Positions 23,629-28,683 of a stretch of 29,764 bases of DNA are shown here, piece after piece. The notes under the pieces are model-generated. The model saw only the letters and a program-made list of their open reading frames with translations. It searched no databases and was not told where the DNA came from. Within the stretch, counting starts at the first letter, position 1. Each line of letters opens with the position of its first letter. Source of the stretch: a virus; the IMG/VR virus record IMGVR_UViG_3300030012_001576, positions 1-29,764 of that record; one strand, given 5' to 3'. A program made the position numbers and the translations under genes.

Positions 23629-23839
23629 TGCTTTTCTCCTTTACCAATTCGTATTCAGCAAAGGTTTTTTCATCGACTTTTTTCTTGTGAGTGATGATAT
23701 TAAACCCCTCTTGTCTTAAATTGAATATAACCGCACTCAATCTAAAACAACCAAACTGGTACAAGGCTTCTAATGGGGTGATTTTGTTACCTATTTCAAG
23801 GTACTCTAGGATATTTTCCCTTTGTGATTTTTTTGCCAT
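23621..23839 (-). CDS. Small helix-turn-helix protein
   Basis: A 72-aa protein with a winged-helix pattern: NILEYLEIGNKITPLEALYQ (first helices), FGCFRLSAVIFNLRQEGFNI (recognition helix and turn), then THKKKVDEKTFAEYELVKE as the wing. This RExxLxxLxxGxxxTPxxAL...RLxAxIxxLRxxGxxI order is a common phage HTH (the family often written as HTH_39 in Pfam). Similar proteins lie in replication/recombination blocks and are thought to be regulators. DNA-binding is likely, the target is unknown. Confidence 0.75.
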   Translation of the reverse strand: MAKKSQRENILEYLEIGNKITPLEALYQFGCFRLSAVIFNLRQEGFNIITHKKKVDEKTFAEYELVKEKSNG

Positions 23840-23851
23840 GATAATTCCTTT

Positions 23852-24202
23852 CTATAAATTCTTGGCTAATTCACGTTCATTGACAACTTTTGTCCTCATA
23901 TCGTCTCTAAACGCTTTGAAAGACTCAAACCTTATCTTGGCTCGATTCCTTCGTTTTAAGGTTTCACTGTATCTTTCAGTGAAGTCCCTAAACTTTTCAT
24001 GGGTGAATAATAACCCATCTAATTCCTTCATGTTTTTATACATTTTTTGTCGAGAAAATTGAAGTGTTAAGTCAGCCACTATCATCTTTTCTTCTTTTTT
24101 CATTATCTCAACAGCGGTGTCGAGGTCGGCAAATTCTAACCCAAGCTCTTCTTGCTGATGCGAGAGTTTGTTTGGGTCAAATTCAATTGAATATATATCC
24201 AT
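23852..24202 (-). CDS. Hypothetical helical protein of the recombination block
   Basis: I choose ATG 24202, which overlaps the upstream stop as TGATG, over the TTG one codon earlier. The 116-aa product is mostly helix, with LSHQQEELGLEFADLDTAVE and the RRNRAKIRFESFKAFRDDMR segment near the C-terminus. I recall similar proteins (a long helix with an R-x-x-A-K-x-x-x-E-x-x-K-A-x-x-x-x-x-R-T motif) of unknown function next to recombination genes in marine phages. A structural or coiled-coil partner role is possible. Confidence 0.6.
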   Translation of the reverse strand: MDIYSIEFDPNKLSHQQEELGLEFADLDTAVEIMKKEEKMIVADLTLQFSRQKMYKNMKELDGLLFTHEKFRDFTERYSETLKRRNRAKIRFESFKAFRDDMRTKVVNERELAKNL

Positions 24203-24465
24203 CAATCATTCTCCACGCACTCTGAGTAGGTTATCATGTAGCCTATCTTGTCTTTATAGCTGTCCCGGTGCTTGGGGTTTGTTTTGAGTCGCACAGTTTT
24301 TTGCCAATCGTTAGCGAGTGCCACTTGGTGCGGTTGGACTTCTATGCCAAATATAACCGACCATCCTTTTGCTATTTCTTCATGATTTGTCTTAATATCG
24401 CCATACTCTGTTCCTCTTGTTTTGACTATTTTTAAGACCTCTTCACATAAATCTCTACCAATCAT
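24202..24465 (-). CDS. DUF6378-like protein
   Basis: The 87-aa protein matches what I recall of DUF6378: an N-terminal V-x-x-R-G-x-x-Y-G-D pattern (VKTRGTEYGDIKTNHEEIAK), then a Trp and GIEVQPHQVALANDWQKTVRL, followed by NPKHRDSYKDKIGYMITYSE. The order H-x-x-x-A...W, then P-x-x-V-A, K-x-x-R, and H-x-D-x-x-x-D-x-x-G-Y is characteristic. These are phage proteins of unknown chemistry, possibly related to MazG-like nucleotide handling. The conserved acids and His are all present. It overlaps the HNH gene by 11 bases. Confidence 0.75.
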   Translation of the reverse strand: MIGRDLCEEVLKIVKTRGTEYGDIKTNHEEIAKGWSVIFGIEVQPHQVALANDWQKTVRLKTNPKHRDSYKDKIGYMITYSECVEND

Positions 24466-24748
24466 AGGGGTTCTGCTCCTTCCATTTTATTCTTTCTAAT
24501 AAGTCTTTTTTCCATTGTTCATTCAATTCTTTATCGGAATGACCTAGCGTATGACACTTGCGACATAAGGCATAAAGATTATCAATTCTATTAAGCCTGT
24601 TGTTTTTCACTCCACCGATGCCTTTTGGTATTAGATGATGAATATCAACCGCCTGTTCTTTCCGACAGTTCCAACACATGGGGATATCGTTTTCATGATA
24701 CCCCCAGAAGTCAGCGAAGAGCTTTTTATAGTTCTTTGAGGTTTTCAT
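24455..24748 (-). CDS. HNH endonuclease
   Basis: The 97-aa protein contains an HNH core: structural Cys pairs at 25/28 (CWNC) and 62/65 (CRKC), the catalytic IHHLIPKGIGG with His 37-38, the Asn of IDNLYAL (57) and the final His of KCHTLGH (66). This is a compact single-domain nuclease. In many siphophages an HNH protein next to terminase helps in packaging; here it lies in the early block beside an OB-like gene, so a nicking or recombination role, or a homing enzyme, is also possible. Its ATG lies inside the previous gene (23-base overlap). Confidence 0.88.
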   Translation of the reverse strand: MKTSKNYKKLFADFWGYHENDIPMCWNCRKEQAVDIHHLIPKGIGGVKNNRLNRIDNLYALCRKCHTLGHSDKELNEQWKKDLLERIKWKEQNPYDW

Positions 24749-25190
24749 GAAAGGCTCTTACAGCGTTTTTTGTAAGTTCTTGGATTTGATTGACCGAGAA
24801 GTGTCCCGACCCCATACTTCGACCCACGACACCCGTTACAAAAATATCGAGTCGCTGTGTATCGCTTTTATTCATGGTTTGACCAGGTGCTTTGGGTGGC
24901 ACATATGGTTGACCGCCATTTTGAGCATAAGCCTGTGGTGCTTGTTGGGGTTGATAGGATGCCTGTCCGTCATCCGGCATTGATGCTATTTCAACGTCTT
25001 TTATATTTGTGTATTGATTACCATTAGCTGACGTTTTTGTGTTTATAACAGTGTAATTTATCGCATCGCCTTTTTGTGGCATGGGGTTCAAAACTGTACC
25101 CCTATAATAAAGTCGAGTGCCATCTATCAAATCTATAGAGTAGTTTGGTACTCCATCTTTTGTATTATCGAATATTTTATCTATTATCAT
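24726..25190 (-). CDS. Putative single-stranded DNA-binding (OB-fold-like) protein
   Basis: The 154-aa protein has an N-terminal beta region (about 1-65) that could be an OB fold: DGTRLYYRGTVLNPMPQKGD and INYTVINTKTSANGNQYTNI, with an aromatic-rich strand typical of ssDNA contacts. Residues 70-105 are a Pro/Gln/Ala/Gly-rich flexible linker, and the C-terminal part is helical (FSVNQIQELTKNAVRAFHEN). The protein has no acidic SSB tail (it ends NLKEL). Position within the replication/recombination block fits SSB. The helical C-terminus could bind a partner. Uncertain but plausible. Confidence 0.55.
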   Translation of the reverse strand: MIIDKIFDNTKDGVPNYSIDLIDGTRLYYRGTVLNPMPQKGDAINYTVINTKTSANGNQYTNIKDVEIASMPDDGQASYQPQQAPQAYAQNGGQPYVPPKAPGQTMNKSDTQRLDIFVTGVVGRSMGSGHFSVNQIQELTKNAVRAFHENLKEL

Positions 25191-25200
25191 TTTATTTTCC

Positions 25201-25515
25201 TTATTTATTAATTACGTTATAACCTCGACCCTCAAGACACCTATTTAGAAAGTCTTGTCTTGTTTTCACTTTGGGACTCAGCCATAACACTCTCCATCTA
25301 AGATTATTATAAACGATTTTGCTTTTGTCCCAGACGTAATTCGTATTGTCCTCGACCAGACTTTTGCATGTATAATAATCATCGTGATATCGGTTCATGT
25401 CTCCTTTGACATTTGCCGACGATTTTCCTCTGCTATCAACTATGGGCATGGTGCTACACCCGCCCAAAAAGGCTATTGATATCAAAGCGAAAGCTGTTTT
25501 ATTTAATGTAATCAT
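25201..25515 (-). CDS. Phage-encoded lipoprotein
   Basis: The 104-aa protein starts with a typical lipoprotein signal: MITLNKTAFALISIAFLGGC, with the lipidated Cys at position 20 and Ser at +2, which favours sorting to the outer membrane in Gram-negative hosts. The mature part (about 84 residues) has Cys at about 50 and 93, aromatic residues (NRYHDDYYTCKSL, LRWRVLWLSP) and ends RCLEGRGYNV. The C-x-x-x-x-G-x-G end is a pattern I recall from small marine-phage lipoproteins. Superinfection exclusion or an outer spanin-like function are possibilities; it is far from the lysis cassette. A GGAG leader precedes it. Confidence 0.8.
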   Translation of the reverse strand: MITLNKTAFALISIAFLGGCSTMPIVDSRGKSSANVKGDMNRYHDDYYTCKSLVEDNTNYVWDKSKIVYNNLRWRVLWLSPKVKTRQDFLNRCLEGRGYNVINK

Positions 25516-25536
25516 TTGAACTCCAATTCATCTAAA

Positions 25537-25565
25537 ACTATAAAGATTTATTACCAAAATGCCAC
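25537..25565 (-). promoter_or_regulatory. Weak candidate promoter for the lipoprotein gene
   Basis: On the minus strand GTGGCA and TATAGT are separated by 17 bases, and the gene starts 22 bases after the -10. It lies inside the small membrane-protein gene, and four of six -35 positions match. Support is limited to these matches. Confidence 0.3.
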
Positions 25566-25640
25566 TAGTATAAAATAGGCAAATACAAAAAACGTGAGTA
25601 AAAATAATGCATCAAACATAAGTTCTAAAAATTTATTCAT
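25551..25640 (-). CDS. 29-aa single-span membrane protein
   Basis: A short frame begins with ATG at 25640, overlapping the preceding stop as ATGA. After MNKFLELMFDA the rest is one hydrophobic helix, LFLLTFFVFAYFILVAFW, of the length of a membrane span. It ends 35 bases before the lipoprotein gene. Coupling and the continuous hydrophobic segment support it, though small hydrophobic frames occur by chance in AT-rich DNA. The function is unknown; membrane-targeted early host takeover peptides of this size are known in phages. Confidence 0.5.
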   Translation of the reverse strand: MNKFLELMFDALFLLTFFVFAYFILVAFW

Positions 25641-25903
25641 CTTTTATCTGCTCCAAATTTTTCTATTTTATCTCTCATCAGCTTTTGCAAAACTAACTGA
25701 TTGAGATTTTTTCTGACTGAGAAATAAAGCGTGAGTTCTGCTTGGTCTCCGTTCTTTTCTAAGTCCTCTTTGTTCGCCTCTCTGGCTTTGGTTAGGAGTT
25801 CGGCATAATCTCTAACCAAGCCATAGTATTTTGCGACACTCATGTTGAGAACCCTAGCGTTATAAAGTGTTGAGTTCCCTATTTTTGTAGGTTTATCTAT
25901 CAT
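25637..25903 (-). CDS. Small terminase-like or regulatory helical protein
   Basis: The ATG at 25903 overlaps the preceding stop as ATGA, so I use it (88 aa) instead of a longer frame running back into the upstream gene. The product starts MIDKPTKIGNSTLYNARVLN, then MSVAKYYGLVRDYAELLTKA, and ends in a helical basic FSVRKNLNQLVLQKLMRDKI. The central helix with Tyr pairs resembles short phage early proteins. I do not recognise a family, and a terminase relation was considered but not supported. Confidence 0.6.
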   Translation of the reverse strand: MIDKPTKIGNSTLYNARVLNMSVAKYYGLVRDYAELLTKAREANKEDLEKNGDQAELTLYFSVRKNLNQLVLQKLMRDKIEKFGADKR

Positions 25904-26085
25904 TTGCTTCGTTCCCTGTTCATGCCTAGTAAAGCAAACCATCTTTTGATTGATTGTTTTGCTTCCTCTGTTTCCATCCATTCGCTTTGTTGAAGAGCAA
26001 TCAATCCTTCGTCCCGGCAATCCATCCAATAGTCTTCATAAGCGTTTTTATAAACCTCTTCTTTTGTAATAGGTGTGAGTTTCAT
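25900..26085 (-). CDS. Small acidic/aromatic early protein
   Basis: The 61-aa protein begins MKLTPITKEEVYKNAYEDYW and contains MDCRDEGLIALQQSEWMETE and a helix with KQSIKRWFALLGMNRERSK. It is helical, with several Trp and Tyr. Its ATG overlaps the preceding stop (TAATG) and its stop overlaps the next start (ATGA). This coupling places it firmly in the early operon. Function unknown. Confidence 0.6.
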   Translation of the reverse strand: MKLTPITKEEVYKNAYEDYWMDCRDEGLIALQQSEWMETEEAKQSIKRWFALLGMNRERSK

Positions 26086-26288
26086 TATTTTTCTCCCCTA
26101 TAAAGAATTTTGTCATCGTAAATAAGTGCTTTGATGTCTTGTAAGCAACCATAAATGGTTTTGCATTTTTCATCCAATTCAACGTTCTTTGCTGTGCAAA
26201 CATCAAATTTGAAAAGTGTTTTTTCCATTGACTCTATCTGCTTATGAAATTGTATTATTGCTTTGAATTTTTTTGTTGGCTTTGTCAT
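26085..26288 (-). CDS. Hypothetical early protein
   Basis: A 67-aa protein, Lys/Glu rich, with a helical N-terminus (KKFKAIIQFHKQIESMEKTL) and a C-terminal KTIYGCLQDIKALIYDDKI segment. Contains Cys at about 30, 41 and 48. It starts in a TAATG overlap with the first early gene. No similarity recognised; likely one of the small host-interaction proteins transcribed first. Confidence 0.6.
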   Translation of the reverse strand: MTKPTKKFKAIIQFHKQIESMEKTLFKFDVCTAKNVELDEKCKTIYGCLQDIKALIYDDKILYRGEK

Positions 26289-26602
26289 TATTCGCTCCCT
26301 TCAATTTTTTCTTTTAGCTTTTCCCAAGATAGACCATCGTTCTCATGTGGCTCGCACTTGTTTTCCCACTTGGCTATAAATCTTTTCAGCTGACCTTCAT
26401 GCCTTTTGTAAAATTTGTAATCTGGCTCTGAATAATGTAGGTCTTGCAAATTTGCCACCGCCATTTCTAACCGCCACTTTGCTTCATTCACAATATAGGT
26501 GTCTGGATAATAAGCATCGACGATATCCGAATCCATACCATCAATCTCAAATTGGGTGGTCAGTTCGTCCACCCTTAATGCATTTTTTACGATTAATCTC
26601 AT
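26288..26602 (-). CDS. First early-operon protein, unknown function
   Basis: The ATG at 26602 has GGAG six bases upstream and is chosen over a TTG four codons earlier, which would lie inside the Shine-Dalgarno leader. The 104-aa product starts MRLIVKNALRVDELTTQFEI, has an acidic DGMDSDIVDAYYPDTYIVNE segment, and then helices with NLQDLHYSEPDYKFYKRHEG and FIAKWENKCEPHENDG. It is acidic and aromatic. As the first gene after the promoter it may be expressed soon after infection. No family recognised. Confidence 0.65.
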   Translation of the reverse strand: MRLIVKNALRVDELTTQFEIDGMDSDIVDAYYPDTYIVNEAKWRLEMAVANLQDLHYSEPDYKFYKRHEGQLKRFIAKWENKCEPHENDGLSWEKLKEKIEGSE

Positions 26603-26631
26603 TTTGAACTCCAATTATTATTATTATTATC

Positions 26632-26641
26632 GTTTATAAAC
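26632..26641. promoter_or_regulatory. Perfect palindrome GTTTATAAAC at the early transcription start
   Basis: The 10-bp perfect palindrome lies three bases downstream of the early promoter's -10 box and covers the expected start point. This is a common place for an operator. A run of ATT triplets follows on the leader side (26613-26629). Confidence 0.45.
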
Positions 26642-26643
26642 CT

Positions 26644-26672
26644 AGAATACCATTTAGGTTATTTAAAGTCAA
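26644..26672 (-). promoter_or_regulatory. Early promoter, sigma70-like with extended -10
   Basis: On the minus strand TTGACT (26672-26667) and TATTCT (26649-26644) are separated by exactly 17 bases, and TGG before the -10 gives the extended -10 pattern. The predicted start near 26637 leaves a leader of about 35 bases with GGAG before the ATG at 26602. This is the best promoter match seen in the window. Confidence 0.72.
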
Positions 26673-26693
26673 GCGATGTTATATCTTTTTTAA

Positions 26694-26721
26694 TTGTAAA
26701 TAAGAATTATTTTGTTAAAAT
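26694..26721 (+). promoter_or_regulatory. Candidate promoter for the VRR-NUC gene
   Basis: TTGTAA and TAAAAT lie 16 bases apart on the plus strand in an AT-rich part of the divergent region. A start near 26728 would give a leader of about 118 bases that contains the whole inverted repeat. A second -10-like TATAAC at 26777 has no -35. Confidence 0.4.
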
Positions 26722-26783
26722 ATCGCCATTCCTCCTAAGACTAGCGGAATATACAAAGAGAACTCCAATTCATTTGTATAACG

Positions 26784-26846
26784 TAGGGGGTAAATTTTAA
26801 AACTTAGATGGGTGCAATCTCATTAAACCTTAGAACTTACCCCCTA
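26784..26846 (+). repeat. Inverted repeat ending at the VRR-NUC start codon
   Basis: TAGGGGGTAA (26784-26793) and TTACCCCCTA (26837-26846) are perfect complements, 43 bases apart. The right arm ends on the A of the ATG. Inside lies a second stem, GATGGG / CTCATT (26807-26824), with a six-base loop. No Shine-Dalgarno precedes the ATG; the arms would hide it in RNA or serve as a protein-binding site in DNA. Confidence 0.8.
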
Positions 26847-27208
26847 TGACAAAAGAATCCGACATACAAATAGCATGCAACGACTACCTTAATTACCTAT
26901 CCAAGTACTATCACTTCCGACATTTTCACGTTCCGAATGAGGGACAAAAGTCTATCGGATATCATTTGAAGATGAAAAAGATGGGTTTAAAGTCTGGTTG
27001 CCCAGATATTATTATTGAGTACCCGGAAGGTAGAATTCTTTATATTGAGCTTAAAAATGAAAAGGGAAGATTGTCCGAGTCTCAAAAGTTGTGGGCGGTA
27101 CAGTCTAAAGCTCTTGGCACACCTCACTTTATTGTCAAGGGGTGTTTAACGGAGTGCTTGGATGAAATCAAACAAATCATCGAAACAAGCATCCCTGTGA
27201 GGCGTTGA
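26846..27208 (+). CDS. VRR-NUC domain nuclease
   Basis: The 120-aa protein is a complete VRR-NUC domain: an N-terminal Glu helix (ESDIQIACNDYL), HVPNEGQKS, the GLKSGCPDIII with catalytic Asp, the YIELKNEKGRLS with Glu-x-Lys, and SQKLWAVQSKALG. The active set Glu, Asp, Glu, Lys and the later Gln/Trp are present. Small single-domain VRR-NUC proteins occur in phages and can cut branched DNA or act as Holliday junction resolvases. This is the only gene here on the plus strand, divergent from the early operon and convergent with the basic small genes. Its start lacks a ribosome site, see the inverted repeat entry. Confidence 0.9.
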   Translation: MTKESDIQIACNDYLNYLSKYYHFRHFHVPNEGQKSIGYHLKMKKMGLKSGCPDIIIEYPEGRILYIELKNEKGRLSESQKLWAVQSKALGTPHFIVKGCLTECLDEIKQIIETSIPVRR

Positions 27209-27217
27209 GGATTTTGC

Positions 27218-27373
27218 CTAGCTCTTTATCCTTTTAACGGACAACAGTCTCTGTACCGCCTTTAAATTGCCCTTGTAGGGCATTTTGTTTTTCCGGGTCT
27301 TTGCCCTTCTTTTCCTCATAGGTCTTTTATCTATTAATTCAGAGATGGTAGCTGTCGTTGTGAAACCACTCAT
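27218..27373 (-). CDS. Small very basic protein (51 aa)
   Basis: A 51-codon frame begins with ATG at 27373, overlapping the preceding stop as ATGA, and ends at TAG. It starts MSGFTTTATISELIDKRPMR, followed by KRRAKTRKNKMPYKGNLKAV and a RLLSVKRIKS end, about a third Lys/Arg. Coupling supports it. It converges with the VRR-NUC gene, leaving nine bases between the stops. Function unknown; nucleic-acid binding is possible from charge. Confidence 0.62.
   Translation of the reverse strand: MSGFTTTATISELIDKRPMRKRRAKTRKNKMPYKGNLKAVQRLLSVKRIKS
27268..27292 (+). terminator. Candidate terminator for the VRR-NUC gene
   Basis: On the plus strand TGCCC pairs with GGGCA around a TTGTA loop and is followed by TTTTGTTTTT. 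It lies 60 bases after the VRR-NUC stop. It is inside the convergent 51-aa gene, so the same bases code for Met-Pro-Tyr-Lys-Gly on the other strand. Confidence 0.6.
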
Positions 27374-27552
27374 TTTCCAACCTTCCTCATCGCTCTTGTG
27401 TGTGCTTGAGCGAATGTTTTACCAGACTCTAAGTCTTTAGCCATCTCCTTCATATGCTTCAACGAGTGATGCCGGGCATGGCGGTTCATAGCTTTCTTTT
27501 GAGTCTTGTTAAGTTTGGTTGTGAATTTCTTAATAGATTTGACTAAAACCAT
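27370..27552 (-). CDS. Small basic protein with RHxxHHSxxHM motif
   Basis: The 60-aa protein contains TKLNKTQKKAMNRHARHHSL and KHMKEMAKDLESGKTFAQAH, then TRAMRKVGK. The order Lys-x-Gln-x-x-Ala-Met-x-Arg-His, His-His-Ser, His-Met, Gly-Lys-x-Phe-x-x-Ala-His is one I know from many marine phage and cyanophage genomes, always annotated as hypothetical. The evenly spaced His residues may bind metal. The gene is coupled to both neighbours. Function unknown. Confidence 0.78.
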   Translation of the reverse strand: MVLVKSIKKFTTKLNKTQKKAMNRHARHHSLKHMKEMAKDLESGKTFAQAHTRAMRKVGK

Positions 27553-27642
27553 TTAACGCTTTTTCCTTTTCATCTTTTTGGTTTTTTTCTTTTTCTTTTT
27601 CATGGGTGATGAATGTGAGCCTTTTCCATAATGATATGGCAT
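27553..27642 (-). CDS. 29-aa lysine-rich peptide
   Basis: The frame starts with ATG at 27642 sharing its A with the preceding TAA (TAATG) and ends immediately before the next gene's ATG. It reads MPYHYGKGSHSSPMKKKKKK with a further Lys/Arg tail. I remember peptides of this kind (Met-Pro-Tyr-x-x-Gly followed by Lys runs) in marine phages. It is short, so confidence rests on its exact fit between neighbouring genes. Confidence 0.55.
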   Translation of the reverse strand: MPYHYGKGSHSSPMKKKKKKTKKMKRKKR

Positions 27643-27743
27643 TACTTCTTTCCTTTCTTTTTCTTTTTACCCTTTTTTTGACTTTTTAGAATTGCTTCCT
27701 GTAGTCCTTTTGGTAGTTTTTTTTGTTTTGGTGTTAGTGCCAT
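27642..27743 (-). CDS. 33-aa lysine-rich peptide with LTPKQKKLPKGLQEAI motif
   Basis: The frame runs from ATG 27743 to TAA at 27642. It begins MALTPKQKKLPKGLQEAILK and ends in a run of Lys and Gly. The LTxKQKxLPxxLQxAI phrase is familiar from small marine phage proteins. An AGGGGG-type site (GGGGGTTATC) lies before its ATG. It overlaps the longer 58-aa frame by 77 bases in another frame. Confidence 0.62.
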   Translation of the reverse strand: MALTPKQKKLPKGLQEAILKSQKKGKKKKKGKK

Positions 27744-27843
27744 GATAACCCCCTTTGGTTTTTTGGTTCAATGATTTTCTTAAAAAATAACTCGCAATCT
27801 TTGAAAAGAAGTCATAGAGCTTCAAGTATATCTTACTCATCAT
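27667..27843 (-). CDS. Small basic protein with SKIYLKLYDFFSKI start, overlapping next gene
   Basis: The ATG at 27843 overlaps the endolysin stop as ATGA. The 58-aa frame reads MMSKIYLKLYDFFSKIASYF followed by a Lys/Thr/Ser-rich tail. An MxxIYLKLYDWF-type start is one I recall for tiny phage proteins of unknown function. Its second half lies in the region where the 33-aa peptide is also encoded, in a different frame. Either both are made or one tail is not functional; the first half is the more convincing part. Confidence 0.58.
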   Translation of the reverse strand: MMSKIYLKLYDFFSKIASYFLRKSLNQKTKGGYHGTNTKTKKTTKRTTGSNSKKSKKG

Positions 27844-28295
27844 GTTACAAGCTCGAAATGAGGTGCATCGATGAATGCCCGACGTGATTGAGAGCGTCTA
27901 AGGTCTATATATGAATTCATTGCTTCTTCAGCTGTGCCTTCCCAATCCCGGAGGTCTGGTATGTGCCATGACGCTCCCCATCTGATTCCGACTCCTTCTC
28001 GCACTGATGCTTCTTTAAACGCATCTGCGATATCATCATAAAGGTTCAGTTCCCAAGAGATGCGGTTGCCAATATATGCAACTACGTCGACTGCATCTCC
28101 TGTGAGGTGCTTGCTTTTCATGGTTTGCGATGCTCCCCTTGCGACCAGGTCTTCCTGTTCTTTTTCAGTTCTGAGACCGCATGTGACTCCGAAGTCGACG
28201 TTCGTCAGTCCGATGGCGGTGGTTACCACTGAGTGTAATTCATTTTTCACTCCGTCTAACCGACCCAAACTTCTCTGCGATAATGTGAATGCCAT
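27840..28295 (-). CDS. Endolysin, M15/VanY-like peptidase
   Basis: The 151-aa protein is a single-domain peptidoglycan peptidase of the M15 type (L-alanyl-D-glutamate or D-Ala-D-Ala specificity). It has the first zinc motif SKHLTGDAVDV at 61-71 (His 63, Asp 70), the RWGASWHIPDL Trp-rich segment at 105-115, and the second His in DAPHFEL (146). CGLRTEKEQEDLVARG at 39-54 fits the family's helix. It lacks a signal peptide, so it needs a holin. It lies just after the holin gene. Confidence 0.9.
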   Translation of the reverse strand: MAFTLSQRSLGRLDGVKNELHSVVTTAIGLTNVDFGVTCGLRTEKEQEDLVARGASQTMKSKHLTGDAVDVVAYIGNRISWELNLYDDIADAFKEASVREGVGIRWGASWHIPDLRDWEGTAEEAMNSYIDLRRSQSRRAFIDAPHFELVT

Positions 28296-28296
28296 T

Positions 28297-28683
28297 TTAT
28301 TTCCCCTTTGTGTCTGTTTTGAACGCTTTATCTACGCTACGCATACCCGCTATTCCAAGCATTCCAAGTAACAACGGCATCATAACACTCATGTCCGCTT
28401 GAGGTATAACAACACCAAACCCGGCACAGATGGGCGATATGAGATAATTTATCATCAATGAAAGTCCGCAAATCCAACCAATCAAGGGTCTCCACGACGA
28501 TTGAAACCAGTTTCCTTTTGCTTCCTCTTGATTTACTTTTATTTGAGCCAACGCTAATGCCTGTGCGTGTTTATCTGCCATCGTTGCTAACTCATGGGCA
28601 AGCTTGGCTTTCTGGTCTTTGTCTTCGATGAATTTATCGAGCAACCCGGTCACTGGCTCAACGAGTGAAGTTAACAAACTCAT
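28297..28683 (-). CDS. Holin (3-TM, gene-transfer-agent type)
   Basis: The 128-aa protein starts with amphipathic and charged helices (LTSLVEPVTGLLDKFIEDKD, ALAQIKVNQEEAKGNWFQSS) and then has membrane segments WRPLIGWICGLSLMINYLIS, PICAGFGVVIP and MMPLLLGMLGIAGMRS, ending in a charged tail. The W-R-P-x-x-G-W pattern followed by a Gly-rich C-terminal segment (G-M-L-G-I-A-G-x-R) is the mark of the 3-TM holin family. It is one base upstream of the endolysin and overlaps the previous gene by ATGA. It would form the inner-membrane hole. Confidence 0.88.
   Translation of the reverse strand: MSLLTSLVEPVTGLLDKFIEDKDQKAKLAHELATMADKHAQALALAQIKVNQEEAKGNWFQSSWRPLIGWICGLSLMINYLISPICAGFGVVIPQADMSVMMPLLLGMLGIAGMRSVDKAFKTDTKGK

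Noticed and set aside
25637-26029. Longer start for the 88-aa early protein
   Set aside because: The extension runs through the coding region of the 61-aa gene in another frame; the ATGA overlap at 25900-25903 gives a better start.
26641-26658. CCTAGAATACCATTTAGG as an operator dyad
   Set aside because: Only the outer four bases pair properly; the sequence is explained by the -10 and spacer of the early promoter.
26715-26773. Tiny minus-strand frames with AGGAGG (MAIF) or the orphan leader motif (ten codons)
   Set aside because: Four and ten codons only, and the AGGAGG is just one base from its ATG. They may be remnants or leader elements but not supportable genes.
26784-26846. tRNA-like or small-RNA reading of the inverted repeat
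   Set aside because: The outer stem recalls an acceptor arm but there is no anticodon arm, D arm or TTCRA loop, and no CCA end.
27553-27743. Poly-lysine regions as sequence artefacts or frameshifts
   Set aside because: The start and stop codons interlock exactly (TAATG and TAAATG) with neighbours, which is unlikely if the reading frames were errors.
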